DNA from: Atopobiaceae bacterium | Lineage (GTDB): Bacteria; Actinomycetota; Coriobacteriia; Coriobacteriales; Atopobiaceae | Length of the DNA: 35,634 nucleotides | NCBI GenBank assembly: GCA_022482785.1 | Contig: JAKVON010000019.1 | Span: 1 to 35,634 of the forward strand | Direction: 5' to 3' | Made by a program: the position numbers and the translations under genes | Part shown: positions 8,529 to 16,418 of the stretch, one piece after another | How the letters are laid out: every line of letters begins with the position of its first letter | Numbering within the stretch: the stretch's first letter is position 1 | The notes under the pieces: model-generated | What the model was told of the DNA's origin: nothing | What the model saw: only the letters and a program-made list of their open reading frames with translations | Databases searched by the model: none

Positions 8529-8562
8529 AGGGGAGGCCGGCGCCTTCGCGCCGACCTCCCCT
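8529..8562 (-). terminator. Hairpin terminator after the Gly/Gln-rich protein gene
   Basis: Stem AGGGGAGG...GGCGC pairs with GCGCC...CCTCCCCT across a CTTC loop: 15 bases per arm with one mismatch. It lies 26 bases past the stop of the minus-strand gene ending at 8588. The run after it on the minus strand (CTTGCTAC) is only weakly T-rich, so termination may be partial. Confidence 0.6.
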
Positions 8563-8587
8563 CCGCGATTCCCGGGGGCAGTGCGCG

Positions 8588-8980
8588 CTAGGCGCTCGTC
8601 GTGCCCTCGGTCGTGTCCGAGTCGGTGTTCTGGGACTGGTCCTGGCCCTGATCGTCCTGCTGGCCGCCCTGCTGGTTGCCTTGCATGCCGCCCTGGCCGC
8701 CGCCGGGCCCGCCGCCGAAGCCACCGGGAGGGGGTCCCGGAGGGCCGCCGAAGCCGCCCTGCTGCTGCATGCCCTGGCCGCCGCCGAAGCCGCCGGGAGG
8801 GGGTCCCGGAGGGCCGCCGAAGCCGCCCTGCTGCTGCATGCCCTGGCCGCCGCCGGGTCCGCCTGCCTGGCGCATGCCGCCCTGTCCCCTTCCGTGGCCT
8901 CCTGGGGGTGGGCCTCCCGGCCCGCCTTGGCCAGGAGTCCCCTGCTGGCCCTGCTCGGAGTTCTGGGTCTCGTCTGCCAT
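8588..8980 (-). CDS. Low-complexity Gly/Gln/Pro-rich repeat protein
   Basis: The 130-residue product has an acidic N-terminus (MADETQNSEQ) and a long Gly/Pro/Gln middle with two copies of the unit GFGGGQGMQQQGGFGGPPGP. It ends in an acidic Asp/Gln/Ser/Thr tail, 'DQSQNTDSDTTEGTTSA'. There is no signal peptide, Cys or membrane segment. ATG at 8980 has GAGGAGG seven bases upstream, a very strong ribosome site that argues it is a real, well-translated gene. No family is recognised. The composition resembles disordered, phase-separating or surface-gel proteins, but no function is shown. Confidence 0.75.
   Translation of the reverse strand: MADETQNSEQGQQGTPGQGGPGGPPPGGHGRGQGGMRQAGGPGGGQGMQQQGGFGGPPGPPPGGFGGGQGMQQQGGFGGPPGPPPGGFGGGPGGGQGGMQGNQQGGQQDDQGQDQSQNTDSDTTEGTTSA
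8709..8863. repeat. 69-bp in-frame tandem duplication
   Basis: Copies begin at 8726 and 8795 and are identical for the first 60 bases. Similarity extends left of 8726 with one mismatch. The unit length is divisible by three, so it adds 23 residues per copy and could expand or contract without breaking the frame. Confidence 0.85.
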
Positions 8981-9107
8981 AGGAACCTCCTCACGTGATG
9001 TCGAGTCGTATGACCCCACAAGGCGAGTCTGCGGCTCGAATCTGAAAGCCAGCTTCTTGGCGGGCCGACCTCCGCGAGCGGTCGGGCGAACGGTGTCCGG
9101 GTGGTCC

Positions 9108-9626
9108 CTACTGGCGCTTCTTCGTCTCCCGCTTGGCGGGCTTGGGCCTGCGCGTCGTGGTCCTGAACTGCTCGGAGAGGACCGAGATGTTCCCGTCCAC
9201 CTCGAGGATGGCGAGGTCGACGTCACCTATGCGCTCGACCCCGTGCTCGCGCAGCGCCTCCATGAGCTCGTCTCTCGTGAGCATGGCGCGCCTGAGGCTG
9301 TCCTCGACCACGCGCCCCCGACGGACGAGCACCACGGCGGACCCCTGGAGCAGCTTGCTGAACCAGGGGATTCGATAGAGGCAGCGCTTGAACAGGAGGT
9401 TCATCACGAAGAGGGTGGTGGCCGCCACGAGGCCTCCTGCGAGCGAGGAGTCCGATCCCACCATGGCGTTCTGCACCGCGTTCGAAATAAGCAGCACGAA
9501 CACGAGGTCGATGACGGAGAGCTGTGCTATCTCGGTCTTGCCGAAGAGTCGTAGCGCCACCACGACGAACACGTAGACGGCCGCCGTGCTTCCGACGATG
9601 GGCGCGTACTGCTGGACGATCTCCAT
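9108..9626 (-). CDS. DUF421 (YetF-like) membrane protein
   Basis: Membrane protein of 172 residues. Hydrophobic segments lie at about residues 12-30, 38-54 and 62-78, followed by a cytoplasmic domain carrying the family pattern 'VLVRRGRVVEDSLRRAMLTRDELMEALREHG' (DUF421) and a Lys/Arg-rich tail. ATG at 9626 is preceded by GGAGGAACGAG. DUF421 proteins such as Bacillus YetF/YrbG are implicated in spore or envelope physiology, but their molecular role is unclear. It lies between the DUF89 gene and the Gly/Gln-rich protein, all on one strand. Confidence 0.88.
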   Translation of the reverse strand: MEIVQQYAPIVGSTAAVYVFVVVALRLFGKTEIAQLSVIDLVFVLLISNAVQNAMVGSDSSLAGGLVAATTLFVMNLLFKRCLYRIPWFSKLLQGSAVVLVRRGRVVEDSLRRAMLTRDELMEALREHGVERIGDVDLAILEVDGNISVLSEQFRTTTRRPKPAKRETKKRQ

Positions 9627-9665
9627 CTCGTTCCTCCGAACCCGTGCATCGAATCGCAGCCCGTC

Positions 9666-10565
9666 CTATCCGAGCGTACCGCGTGCCCTTGTTGCCTCCA
9701 TGCAGACGATGGACATGCGCGGGCACCCGCAGAGGCCCGCGATGAGCGAGCACTTCGTCATGAGCATGAAGAAGAGGCCCTCGCGCTCCTGGCGATAGAG
9801 GGTCTCGAGGTTTCCCTGCCCCTTGGCTATCACGACGTCGGCGCTCTCGAAGGCGTCGCGGAACTCCTGAGAGCAGCGTGGGAGGTAGGTGCCAGGGGTT
9901 CGGCCCTTGTCGCCGTTCGTGATGACGCGGGCGACGTCTGCCATGCCGGCCTGCTCGGCGTCGTCGAGCGTCACGTCGTTCATGATGGGGAGCTCCCTCA
10001 CGGCATAGGCCACCTCGAGGTGGGGATTCTCGCGTGACAGCTCGGCGAGCAGGAGCTTGTCGAGTGCCACCTCCCCACAGTTGTCGGCCAGGTAGAGGAG
10101 GGTGCGCGCGGAGCGGGCCCGCTCGACGAGCTCGGCCGTGTCGTCGATGGCGAAGGACATGCCGGGGGCATCGGCGAGCATCCGGCGCAGCGTGCCCTCG
10201 TCGAAGGGGAGGTTCGGCCCGAAGTCGATGAGGTTTCCCACGGCGGCGAACCTCAGGGCGAGCTGCGCGGGATCGGGCGCGCGCCTGATTCTCTCGCCCG
10301 CCTCGGCCGCGAGCGCGATGGTCACGTCGTTGTAGCGGCGCTTCGTGGCCCGGTAGGGGTCATCGGTCCCGATGACGGGGCTGATGGCCCTCCAGATGTC
10401 TCCCATCGAGGCGGGGTTGTCCTCGTAGTTGGGCTCATCGTCGTAGGTCGCGACGATATCCCGGGCGATGCGGGCGAGCTCCGCCTCGTCGCCACCGGGG
10501 AGGGAGAGCATCTCGGCCAGCCGGTGCATCTGCTCGATGTTGCAGTCCTTGCAGGATACTTTCAC
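9666..10565 (-). CDS. DUF89/ARMT1-like phosphatase-family protein
   Basis: About 299 residues, related to the DUF89 metal-dependent phosphatase (damage-control phosphatase) family. Visible motifs are 'DFGPNLPFD', the metal-site 'YLADNCGEVALDKLL' and 'ADVVIAKGQGNLETL'. The N-terminus 'KVSCKDCNIEQM' has a CxxC typical of the prokaryotic subgroup. Family members hydrolyse phosphometabolites such as damaged sugar phosphates; the substrate here is unknown. I place the start at GTG 10565 with GGAGG about five bases before it. An in-frame GTG at 10577 would add four residues, but that Shine-Dalgarno would then lie inside the gene. The leader contains unusual palindromes. Confidence 0.85.
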   Translation of the reverse strand: MKVSCKDCNIEQMHRLAEMLSLPGGDEAELARIARDIVATYDDEPNYEDNPASMGDIWRAISPVIGTDDPYRATKRRYNDVTIALAAEAGERIRRAPDPAQLALRFAAVGNLIDFGPNLPFDEGTLRRMLADAPGMSFAIDDTAELVERARSARTLLYLADNCGEVALDKLLLAELSRENPHLEVAYAVRELPIMNDVTLDDAEQAGMADVARVITNGDKGRTPGTYLPRCSQEFRDAFESADVVIAKGQGNLETLYRQEREGLFFMLMTKCSLIAGLCGCPRMSIVCMEATRARGTLG

Positions 10566-10602
10566 GCGTGCCTCCACGTGGACGAGGGTGTGTCACCCCC
10601 TC

Positions 10603-10644
10603 GATTATCGCAGACTCGCCCGCTGGCGCGAGTATGCGATAATC
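10603..10644. promoter_or_regulatory. 18-bp-arm inverted repeat upstream of the DUF89 gene
   Basis: GATTATCGCA with ACTCGC pairs with GCGAGT and TGCGATAATC around a short GC loop, with one mismatch in the arms. It sits 38 bases before the DUF89 start. The surrounding 306-base interval (10566-10871) also holds direct repeats CGAGTATGCGA (10629 and 10669) and CGACCAGTACCA (10677 and 10768), and a TGTGGT-N4-ACCACA palindrome at 10747-10762. Together these look like a regulatory region for the minus-strand DUF89 gene. No regulator is identified. Confidence 0.5.
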
Positions 10645-10804
10645 CGACGGCTCGGGCCGAGTTGGCGTCGAGTATGCGACCAGTACCAAAAAAGCGTGAG
10701 AAGCGAGGCGTGCAACCGAGAAAACCGCAGGTCGTCTTGAAGCGCCTGTGGTATCGACCACACTCTTCGACCAGTACCACGCCAGGCGGTACGTGGACAG
10801 CAGA

Positions 10805-10843
10805 AAGGCCCCCGGACGGCCGTTTGGCGCGTCCGGGGGCCTT
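10805..10843 (-). terminator. Rho-independent terminator after nfnB
   Basis: AAGGCCCCCGGAC at 10805-10817 pairs perfectly with GTCCGGGGGCCTT at 10831-10843. The minus strand continues TTTCTGCTG. It lies 29 bases beyond the nfnB stop codon and ends the nfnA-nfnB transcript. Confidence 0.8.
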
Positions 10844-10871
10844 CGTGGCGGTGAGGAGCCGTGTCTGGCTG

Positions 10872-12272
10872 CTACTCGCCCAGAATCGTCTTGGCGATGG
10901 AGTTGGCGGCCTTCTTGCCGGCACCCATGGCCAGGATGACGGTCGCGGCACCGGTGACGATGTCGCCGCCGGCCCAGATCCTGGGGTCGGAGGTGCGCCC
11001 GTCCTCGTCGGTCTCGATGTAGCCCCACTTGTTGAGCTTGACGTCGCCGATCATGTTGGCGAACGGGTTGGCGTTCGTGCCGATGGCGGTGATGGCCACG
11101 TCGCAGGGGATCTCGAACTCGCTGTCGGGGATGACGACCGGGCGACGGCGGCCGGAGTCGTCGGGCTCGCCAAGCTCCATGCGCTCGAGCTTGACCTTCG
11201 ACACGAAGCCGTTCTCGTCGGCGACGAACTCGAGGGGGCTCACGAGCTCCATGATCTCGACGCCCTCCTCCTTGGCGTGGTGCACCTCGGCGCGACGGGC
11301 GGGCATCTCGGCCTCGCCGCGGCGGTAGGCCAGGGTGACCTTCTCGGCACCCAGGCGCAGGGCGGTGCGGGCCGCGTCCATGGCGACGTTGCCTCCGCCG
11401 AAGATCACGGCATTCTTGCCGTGCTTGGTGGGGGTGTCGTAGACGGGGAAGCGGTTGGCCTTCATGAGGTTGACGCGGGTGAGGTACTCGTTGGCGCAGA
11501 AGACGCCGGGGAGGTTCTCGCCAGGGATGTTGAGGAACTTGGGAAGCCCGGCGCCGACGGCGACGTAGATGGCCTCGAAGCCCTCGTCGTAGAGGTCCTG
11601 GGCATCGGCGAAGCGGCCGATGACGGCGTTGTACTCGAAGTTGACGCCCAGGGACTCAAGGCCGCTGATCTCGCGCTTGACGATCGACTTGGGCAGACGG
11701 AACTCGGGGATGCCGTAGGTGAGCACGCCGCCGCCCTCGAAGAAGGCCTCGAAGACCGTGACCTCGAAGCGCTGGCGGGCGAGCTCGGCCGCGCAGGCGA
11801 TGCCCGAGGGGCCGGAGCCCACGACGGCGACCCTGTGGCCGTTCTTGTAGCGGCACATGACCTCCTTGGCCTTGTGCCGGGAGTTGTCGCCGAGGTAGCG
11901 CTCGAGCTGGCCGATGGCGATGGGGTCGCCCTTCTTGCCCAGGACGCACTTGCCCTCGCACTGGTTCTCCTGCGGGCAGACGCGGCCGCAGATGGAGGGC
12001 AGCATCGAGGACTCGCGGACGATGTCGAGGCCCTCGCCGCACTTCTCCTCGCGGATCTTCTGGATGAAGCCGGGGATGTTGATGCCGACGGGGCAGCCCT
12101 GGACGCAGAGCGGCTTCTTGCAGTTGAGGCAGCGATGCGCCTCGGCGATCGCGTCCTCGCGGGTGTAGCCCGTGTCGACGGGGCCGAAGTTGGTCGCGCG
12201 AACGTGGGGCGGCTCCTCGCGGGCGGGAACCCTGGTGCCGAATACCGGCTTATTTCCGTTTACTTGTGGCAT
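10872..12272 (-). CDS. nfnB: NADPH-dependent oxidoreductase, GltD/NfnB-type large subunit
   Basis: Large subunit of an NfnAB-type NADH-dependent reduced ferredoxin:NADP+ oxidoreductase, or of a GltA-like glutamate synthase small chain. The 466-residue product has an N-terminal iron-sulfur domain with C48-x2-C51-x4-C56-x3-C60 and a second cluster motif, 'CGRVCPQENQCEGKC'. It also has an FAD site 'VVGSGPSGIACAAEL', an NADP site 'VIFGGGNVAMDAAR' and a closing 'WAGGDIVTGAATVILAMGAG'. The PyrK-like NfnA subunit overlaps just upstream, which favours NfnB over free-standing glutamate synthase. ATG at 12272 is taken with AGGAGG ten bases upstream; GTG at 12278 is an alternative. NfnAB bifurcates electrons between NAD(H), NADP(H) and ferredoxin in anaerobes. 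Confidence 0.88.
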   Translation of the reverse strand: MPQVNGNKPVFGTRVPAREEPPHVRATNFGPVDTGYTREDAIAEAHRCLNCKKPLCVQGCPVGINIPGFIQKIREEKCGEGLDIVRESSMLPSICGRVCPQENQCEGKCVLGKKGDPIAIGQLERYLGDNSRHKAKEVMCRYKNGHRVAVVGSGPSGIACAAELARQRFEVTVFEAFFEGGGVLTYGIPEFRLPKSIVKREISGLESLGVNFEYNAVIGRFADAQDLYDEGFEAIYVAVGAGLPKFLNIPGENLPGVFCANEYLTRVNLMKANRFPVYDTPTKHGKNAVIFGGGNVAMDAARTALRLGAEKVTLAYRRGEAEMPARRAEVHHAKEEGVEIMELVSPLEFVADENGFVSKVKLERMELGEPDDSGRRRPVVIPDSEFEIPCDVAITAIGTNANPFANMIGDVKLNKWGYIETDEDGRTSDPRIWAGGDIVTGAATVILAMGAGKKAANSIAKTILGE

Positions 12273-13102
12273 GCGCACGTCGCCTCCTCGTAATCCTTGA
12301 GGGCCTGGCCCTCTTCGGTGCGATAGGAACCCTGGCGGGCGCGCAGGTCGTTCCAGTCGACCTTGGTGGCATCGAAGTCCGGCCCGTCGACGCAGGCGAA
12401 CTTGGTCTTGCCGTCGACGGTGACGCGGCAGCAGCCGCACATCCCCGTGCCGTCAACCATGATGGGGTTGAGGCTCGCGGTGATGGGCACGCCGTACTTC
12501 TCGCAGGTGAGGGCCGAGAACTTCATCATCGGGACGGGGCCGACGGCGAACACGTGGTCGACCGACTTGGCCTCGCACATGCGCTCGAGGGGAAGCGTCA
12601 CGACGCCCTTCTCGCCCACGGAGCCGTCGTCGGTGGTGATGTGGAGGTGCTCGTCGCCGACGAGCTCGCGGAACTGGTCGGTGAGCAGGAGCAGGTCCTC
12701 GGTGCGGGCGCCCATGATGACGTCGACGTCATGGCCGGAGCTCTTGAGCATGCGGGCAACGGGGTAGGCGATGGCCAGGCCGACGCCGCCTCCGATGACG
12801 CACCAGGAGCCGTCCTCCATCTCGGTGGGGTTGCCGAGCGGGCCGGTGAGGTCCTGGATTCTGTCGCCTTCCTGGAACGTCGCGAGCATCTGGGTGGTCT
12901 TGCCGATCACCATGAAGATGAACTCGACCCAGCCCTCCTCGGGATTCCAGTCGGCGAAGGTGAACGGCACGCGCTCGCCCTGCTTGTCGGCGCGGACCAT
13001 GAGGAACTGTCCTGCCTGCGCCTTCTTGGCCATCTGCGGCGCCTGTACCCGGAATTTGTACACCTTCTCCGAGTACTGCGTCTTCTTGAGGATTTTGTAC
13101 AT
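12260..13102 (-). CDS. nfnA: Sulfide dehydrogenase/PyrK-like FAD/NAD-binding subunit, NfnA-type
   Basis: Small subunit of the bifurcating NfnAB complex, homologous to the dihydroorotate dehydrogenase electron-transfer subunit. The 280-residue product has an FAD-binding barrel ('RVPFTFADWN'), an NAD-binding fold ('CVIGGGVGLAIAYPVARML') and a C-terminal [2Fe-2S] motif within 'GTGMCGCCRVTVDG...FACVDGP'. ATG at 13102 has GAGGAG about eight bases upstream. The gene overlaps nfnB by 13 bases, implying translational coupling and stoichiometric assembly. A role in sulfide/polysulfide reduction (SudAB) is the main alternative. Confidence 0.9.
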   Translation of the reverse strand: MYKILKKTQYSEKVYKFRVQAPQMAKKAQAGQFLMVRADKQGERVPFTFADWNPEEGWVEFIFMVIGKTTQMLATFQEGDRIQDLTGPLGNPTEMEDGSWCVIGGGVGLAIAYPVARMLKSSGHDVDVIMGARTEDLLLLTDQFRELVGDEHLHITTDDGSVGEKGVVTLPLERMCEAKSVDHVFAVGPVPMMKFSALTCEKYGVPITASLNPIMVDGTGMCGCCRVTVDGKTKFACVDGPDFDATKVDWNDLRARQGSYRTEEGQALKDYEEATCACHK

Positions 13103-13174
13103 GCAGTGGACTCCTCTCCGTTGCCTTCGGGCGATTGCCTGGGGCACCGCCCGCCCTTGGAACTGCCTGTTCTG

Positions 13175-13780
13175 TCAAGCGGACGAGTCCGCCTTGTGCA
13201 AACCGTTGTGCTGGTCGCGCGCGTGGGACACGCCGTCGTCAAGACAAGTCTCGACTATCGTCGCAGCCTTATCGACCTCCAGCGCGAACTCCTCGGCGAA
13301 TGCACCTTTGAGTTGGCGGAGGACGAAGTCGGCCCCGGGCATGCGTCCCGGGGCCTGCCCGATCCCGACGCGCACGCGGGAGAACTCGCGGCTCCCCAGC
13401 TTGTCGATGATAGACCGGAGGCCGTTGTGGCCCGCATGCCCCCCGCCGAATTTAACGCGCACGTCACCTGCCGGTATGTCCATCTCGTCATGTACGACGA
13501 GAAGCTGCTGCGGGGTCACGCCATAGGCGGAGCAGAGCTTCGAGACGGGGCCTCCGGAGGTGTTCATGAACGACTGCGGCTTGGCGAGCACGACCGTGCG
13601 CCCCCCGCGCGAGACGGTGGCCACCTCCGCGCCCGCCTGGCTCTTCCAGTAGCGCACCCCGGCGCGCCTGGCGAGCTCGTCGATGGTCATGAAGCCGGCG
13701 TTATGCCGCGTATGGGCATACTCCTCGCCCGGGTTTCCGAGCCCCGCGACGAGGAGTATGGTGTCGGGCTGTTCCGGCAT
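13175..13780 (-). CDS. pth: Peptidyl-tRNA hydrolase
   Basis: Releases tRNA from peptidyl-tRNAs dropped by ribosomes. The 201-residue product has the Pth hallmarks 'GLGNPGEEYAHTRHNAGF' (catalytic His in RHNAGF), 'KPQSFMNTSG', 'VVHDEMDIP' and 'GGGHAGHNGLRSI'. It begins at ATG 13780, immediately after the prs stop, with no clear Shine-Dalgarno of its own, so translation is probably coupled to prs. It closes the glmU-prs-pth cluster, an order seen widely in Gram-positive bacteria. Confidence 0.96.
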   Translation of the reverse strand: MPEQPDTILLVAGLGNPGEEYAHTRHNAGFMTIDELARRAGVRYWKSQAGAEVATVSRGGRTVVLAKPQSFMNTSGGPVSKLCSAYGVTPQQLLVVHDEMDIPAGDVRVKFGGGHAGHNGLRSIIDKLGSREFSRVRVGIGQAPGRMPGADFVLRQLKGAFAEEFALEVDKAATIVETCLDDGVSHARDQHNGLHKADSSA

Positions 13781-13782
13781 CG

Positions 13783-14775
13783 CTAGAGCGTGAGGTCCGC
13801 GCCGTGGAGGTTGGAGACCGAGGTCTCCGTGTACACGTTGTAGATGGCCTCGGCGAACTCCTTGGCGACCGAGATGGTCTTGATGCGGTCGTCGAGCTTG
13901 TCGGGGGCGACGGGGATGGCGTCGGTGACGACGCACTCGACGATGGGGGCGTCCTCGAGGCGCTCGATCGCGGGGCCGGAGAAGACGCCGTGCGTGGCGC
14001 CCACGTAGATGTCGCCTGCGCCCTTCTTCTTGAGCTCGCGAACCGAGCCGCAGAGGGTGCCCGCGGTGTCGATCATGTCGTCGTTGATGATGCAGGTCTT
14101 GCCCTCGATGTCGCCGATGATGCCCATGACCTCGCTCATGTTGTGCTTGGGACGGCCCTTGTGGGCGATGGCCAGCGAGCAGCCGAGCATGTCGGAGAGC
14201 TTCTTGGCGGCCTTGGCGCGGCCCACGTCGGGGGAGACGACGACGGTGTTGTCCATGTCGAAGCCCTTGGCGGCGTAGTAGTCGCCGAAGAGGGGGAGCG
14301 CCGTGAGGTGGTTCACGGGGATGTCGAAGAAGCCCTGGATCTGGCCCTGGTGGAGGTCGAGCGTAATCACGCGGTTGACGCCAGCGGTCTCGAGGAGGTT
14401 GGCCACGAGGCGAGCGGTGATGGGCTCGCGCGGCGCGGCCTTGCGGTCCTGGCGGGCGTAGCCGTAGTGGGGGAGGACCGCCGTGAAGGTGCGGCAGCTC
14501 GCGCGCTTGGCGGCGTCGCAGGCGATGAGCACCTCCATGAGCATGTCGTTGACGTTGGTTCCCGCGACGGACTGGACGAAGAAGACGTCGGAGCCGCGGA
14601 CGGACTCGTCGTAGCGGGCGTATATCTCGCCGTTCGCGAACTTCTCGAGGGTCAGGCCCTGGAGCTCGACGTCGAGGATGGAGGCTATCTTCTGGGCGAG
14701 GCCGGGGTTGCCGGTGCCCGTGTAGAGCTTGAGGCTCTTCTTGATGGGGTTGAGCTCGTGGAGGTTCTCGTACAT
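13783..14775 (-). CDS. prs: Ribose-phosphate pyrophosphokinase
   Basis: Makes PRPP from ribose 5-phosphate and ATP, feeding nucleotide, histidine, tryptophan and NAD synthesis. The 330-residue product has the PRPP synthase pattern 'RQDRKAAPREPITARLVA', the divalent-metal region 'VITLDLHQGQIQGFFDIP', 'VVSPDVGRAKAA' and the PRPP-binding loop 'INDDMIDTAGTL'. The ATG directly abuts the glmU stop (TAG then ATG), so the two are translationally coupled. Confidence 0.97.
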   Translation of the reverse strand: MYENLHELNPIKKSLKLYTGTGNPGLAQKIASILDVELQGLTLEKFANGEIYARYDESVRGSDVFFVQSVAGTNVNDMLMEVLIACDAAKRASCRTFTAVLPHYGYARQDRKAAPREPITARLVANLLETAGVNRVITLDLHQGQIQGFFDIPVNHLTALPLFGDYYAAKGFDMDNTVVVSPDVGRAKAAKKLSDMLGCSLAIAHKGRPKHNMSEVMGIIGDIEGKTCIINDDMIDTAGTLCGSVRELKKKGAGDIYVGATHGVFSGPAIERLEDAPIVECVVTDAIPVAPDKLDDRIKTISVAKEFAEAIYNVYTETSVSNLHGADLTL

Positions 14776-16170
14776 CTAGTGACCTTCCCTCTCCTGTGCC
14801 TGGCGTCTCTTCTTCGCGTACCCTTCGATGATCCTCTGCTCGGAGCGCTCGATGGCGAGCGCGTCGGCAGGCACATCCCTGGTGATGCAGCTGCTCGCGC
14901 CCACGAGGGCGCCCGCGCCGATGTTGACCGGGGCGACCATCATCGTGTCGGAGCCGACGAAGGCGCCGTCGCCGATGGTCGTCTTGTTCTTGTGCACCCC
15001 GTCGTAGTTGCAGGTGATGGAGCCGGCCCCGATGTTGACGCCAGCTCCCATGGTGGTGTCGCCGATGTAGGAGAGGTGCGGGACCTTGCTGCCCTCGCCG
15101 ATGGTGGAGTTCTTGATCTCGACGTGCGTGCCGGCCTTCGAGCCGTCGAGCAGGTGGGCACCGGGGCGCAGGTAGGCGCGCGGGCCACAGGAGACGTCGT
15201 TCTCGAGGGTCGCCTGGATGGCGACCGTCTCCTCGACCGTGCAGCCGTCGCCCACGCGGGTGTCGGTGAGACGGCTGTTGGGCCCCACGACGCATCCCTC
15301 GCCGACGTGCGTGTCGCCCGAGAGGAACGTCATGGGCAGCAGCACGGTGTCACGGCCGACGGTCACGTCGGGTCCCACCCAGACGAGCGAGGGGTCGAGC
15401 ATGCCCACGCCCTCCGCCATGAGCCCCTCGTTGATGCGCGACTGCATCACGCGCGAGGCGTCCGCGAGCTGCGAGCGCGAGTTCACGCCGAGCATCTCGT
15501 CCGCGTCGGCGACGTGCGTCGAGGAGACGGGGAGCCCGGCCCCGCGGAGGATGGCGATCATGTCGGTGAGGTAGTACTCGCCCTGGACGTTGTCGTTGGA
15601 GACCTCGCCGATATGGCCGGCGAGCTGGGCGCCGTCGAAGGCGTAGAAGCCGGAGTTGCACTCCAGGAGCTCGGCGCGCTGCTCGGGCGTGCAGTCCTTG
15701 TGCTCGATGATGGCCGTCACCTGGCCGCTGGCGTCCGTCTGGACGCGGCCGTAGCCCGTGGGGTCGGGAGGGGTCATGGTGAGCACGCAGGCGGCCTGCC
15801 CGCCTTCCGTGACGGCGTTCGCGAGCTGGGCGATGGTCTCGGGCCGCACGAGGGGGGAGTCGCCGTTCAGGATGGCGACGCAGCCCGAGTCGATGCCGGC
15901 GGACTCGAGGGCGCACCTCACGGCGTGGCCGGTCCCGAGCCTCTCGGCCTGCTCGACGCACTCGACGTCGGGCTCGCCTGCGAAGAGGGCCTTGACCTGC
16001 TCGGCCCCGTTGCCAACCACGACGACGATGCGCCCCGCGCCCGCCTTGCGCGCGGCGTCTGCCGCCCACGTCACGAGGGGACGACCGAGCAGCTCGTGCA
16101 GGACCTTCGCCTTGGCGGACCTCATGCGCGTGCCCTCGCCTGCGGCGAGGATGATTGCGGTGGTGGGCAT
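14776..16170 (-). CDS. glmU: Bifunctional UDP-GlcNAc pyrophosphorylase / GlcN-1-P acetyltransferase
   Basis: Produces UDP-GlcNAc for peptidoglycan and wall polymers. In the 464-residue product, the N-terminal nucleotidyltransferase domain has 'ILAAGEGTRMRSAKAKVLH' and 'AILNGDSPLV'. The C-terminal left-handed beta-helix has hexapeptide repeats and the acetyltransferase elements 'HVEIKNSTIGEGSKVPHLSYIGD' and 'GAGSITCNYDGVHK'. ATG at 16170 has CGGAGG about nine bases upstream. The 248-base divergent interval to the GT39-like gene (16171-16418) must hold both promoters, though I cannot pick them confidently. Confidence 0.96.
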   Translation of the reverse strand: MPTTAIILAAGEGTRMRSAKAKVLHELLGRPLVTWAADAARKAGAGRIVVVVGNGAEQVKALFAGEPDVECVEQAERLGTGHAVRCALESAGIDSGCVAILNGDSPLVRPETIAQLANAVTEGGQAACVLTMTPPDPTGYGRVQTDASGQVTAIIEHKDCTPEQRAELLECNSGFYAFDGAQLAGHIGEVSNDNVQGEYYLTDMIAILRGAGLPVSSTHVADADEMLGVNSRSQLADASRVMQSRINEGLMAEGVGMLDPSLVWVGPDVTVGRDTVLLPMTFLSGDTHVGEGCVVGPNSRLTDTRVGDGCTVEETVAIQATLENDVSCGPRAYLRPGAHLLDGSKAGTHVEIKNSTIGEGSKVPHLSYIGDTTMGAGVNIGAGSITCNYDGVHKNKTTIGDGAFVGSDTMMVAPVNIGAGALVGASSCITRDVPADALAIERSEQRIIEGYAKKRRQAQEREGH

Positions 16171-16418
16171 TGGCTGATGCCTCCGGATTGGCACGCGAGG
16201 TGCCTTCGCATGATTCGGGCCCCTACGACGAGGCGCGGGGGCCTTCCTTACACGTACATGATACAGCAGAGGGGCTTCGCCATGCCCGTTGCATCCCGCG
16301 CGCACAATCCGCACGTGCCCCGAGGGCCTCGTGGCTCGGAACGGGCAGGAAGATATACTGGGGGCATGATCGACGATCCGGCGGCGGCATTCCCGCCGAG
16401 CGACCCCTTGGGAGGGCG

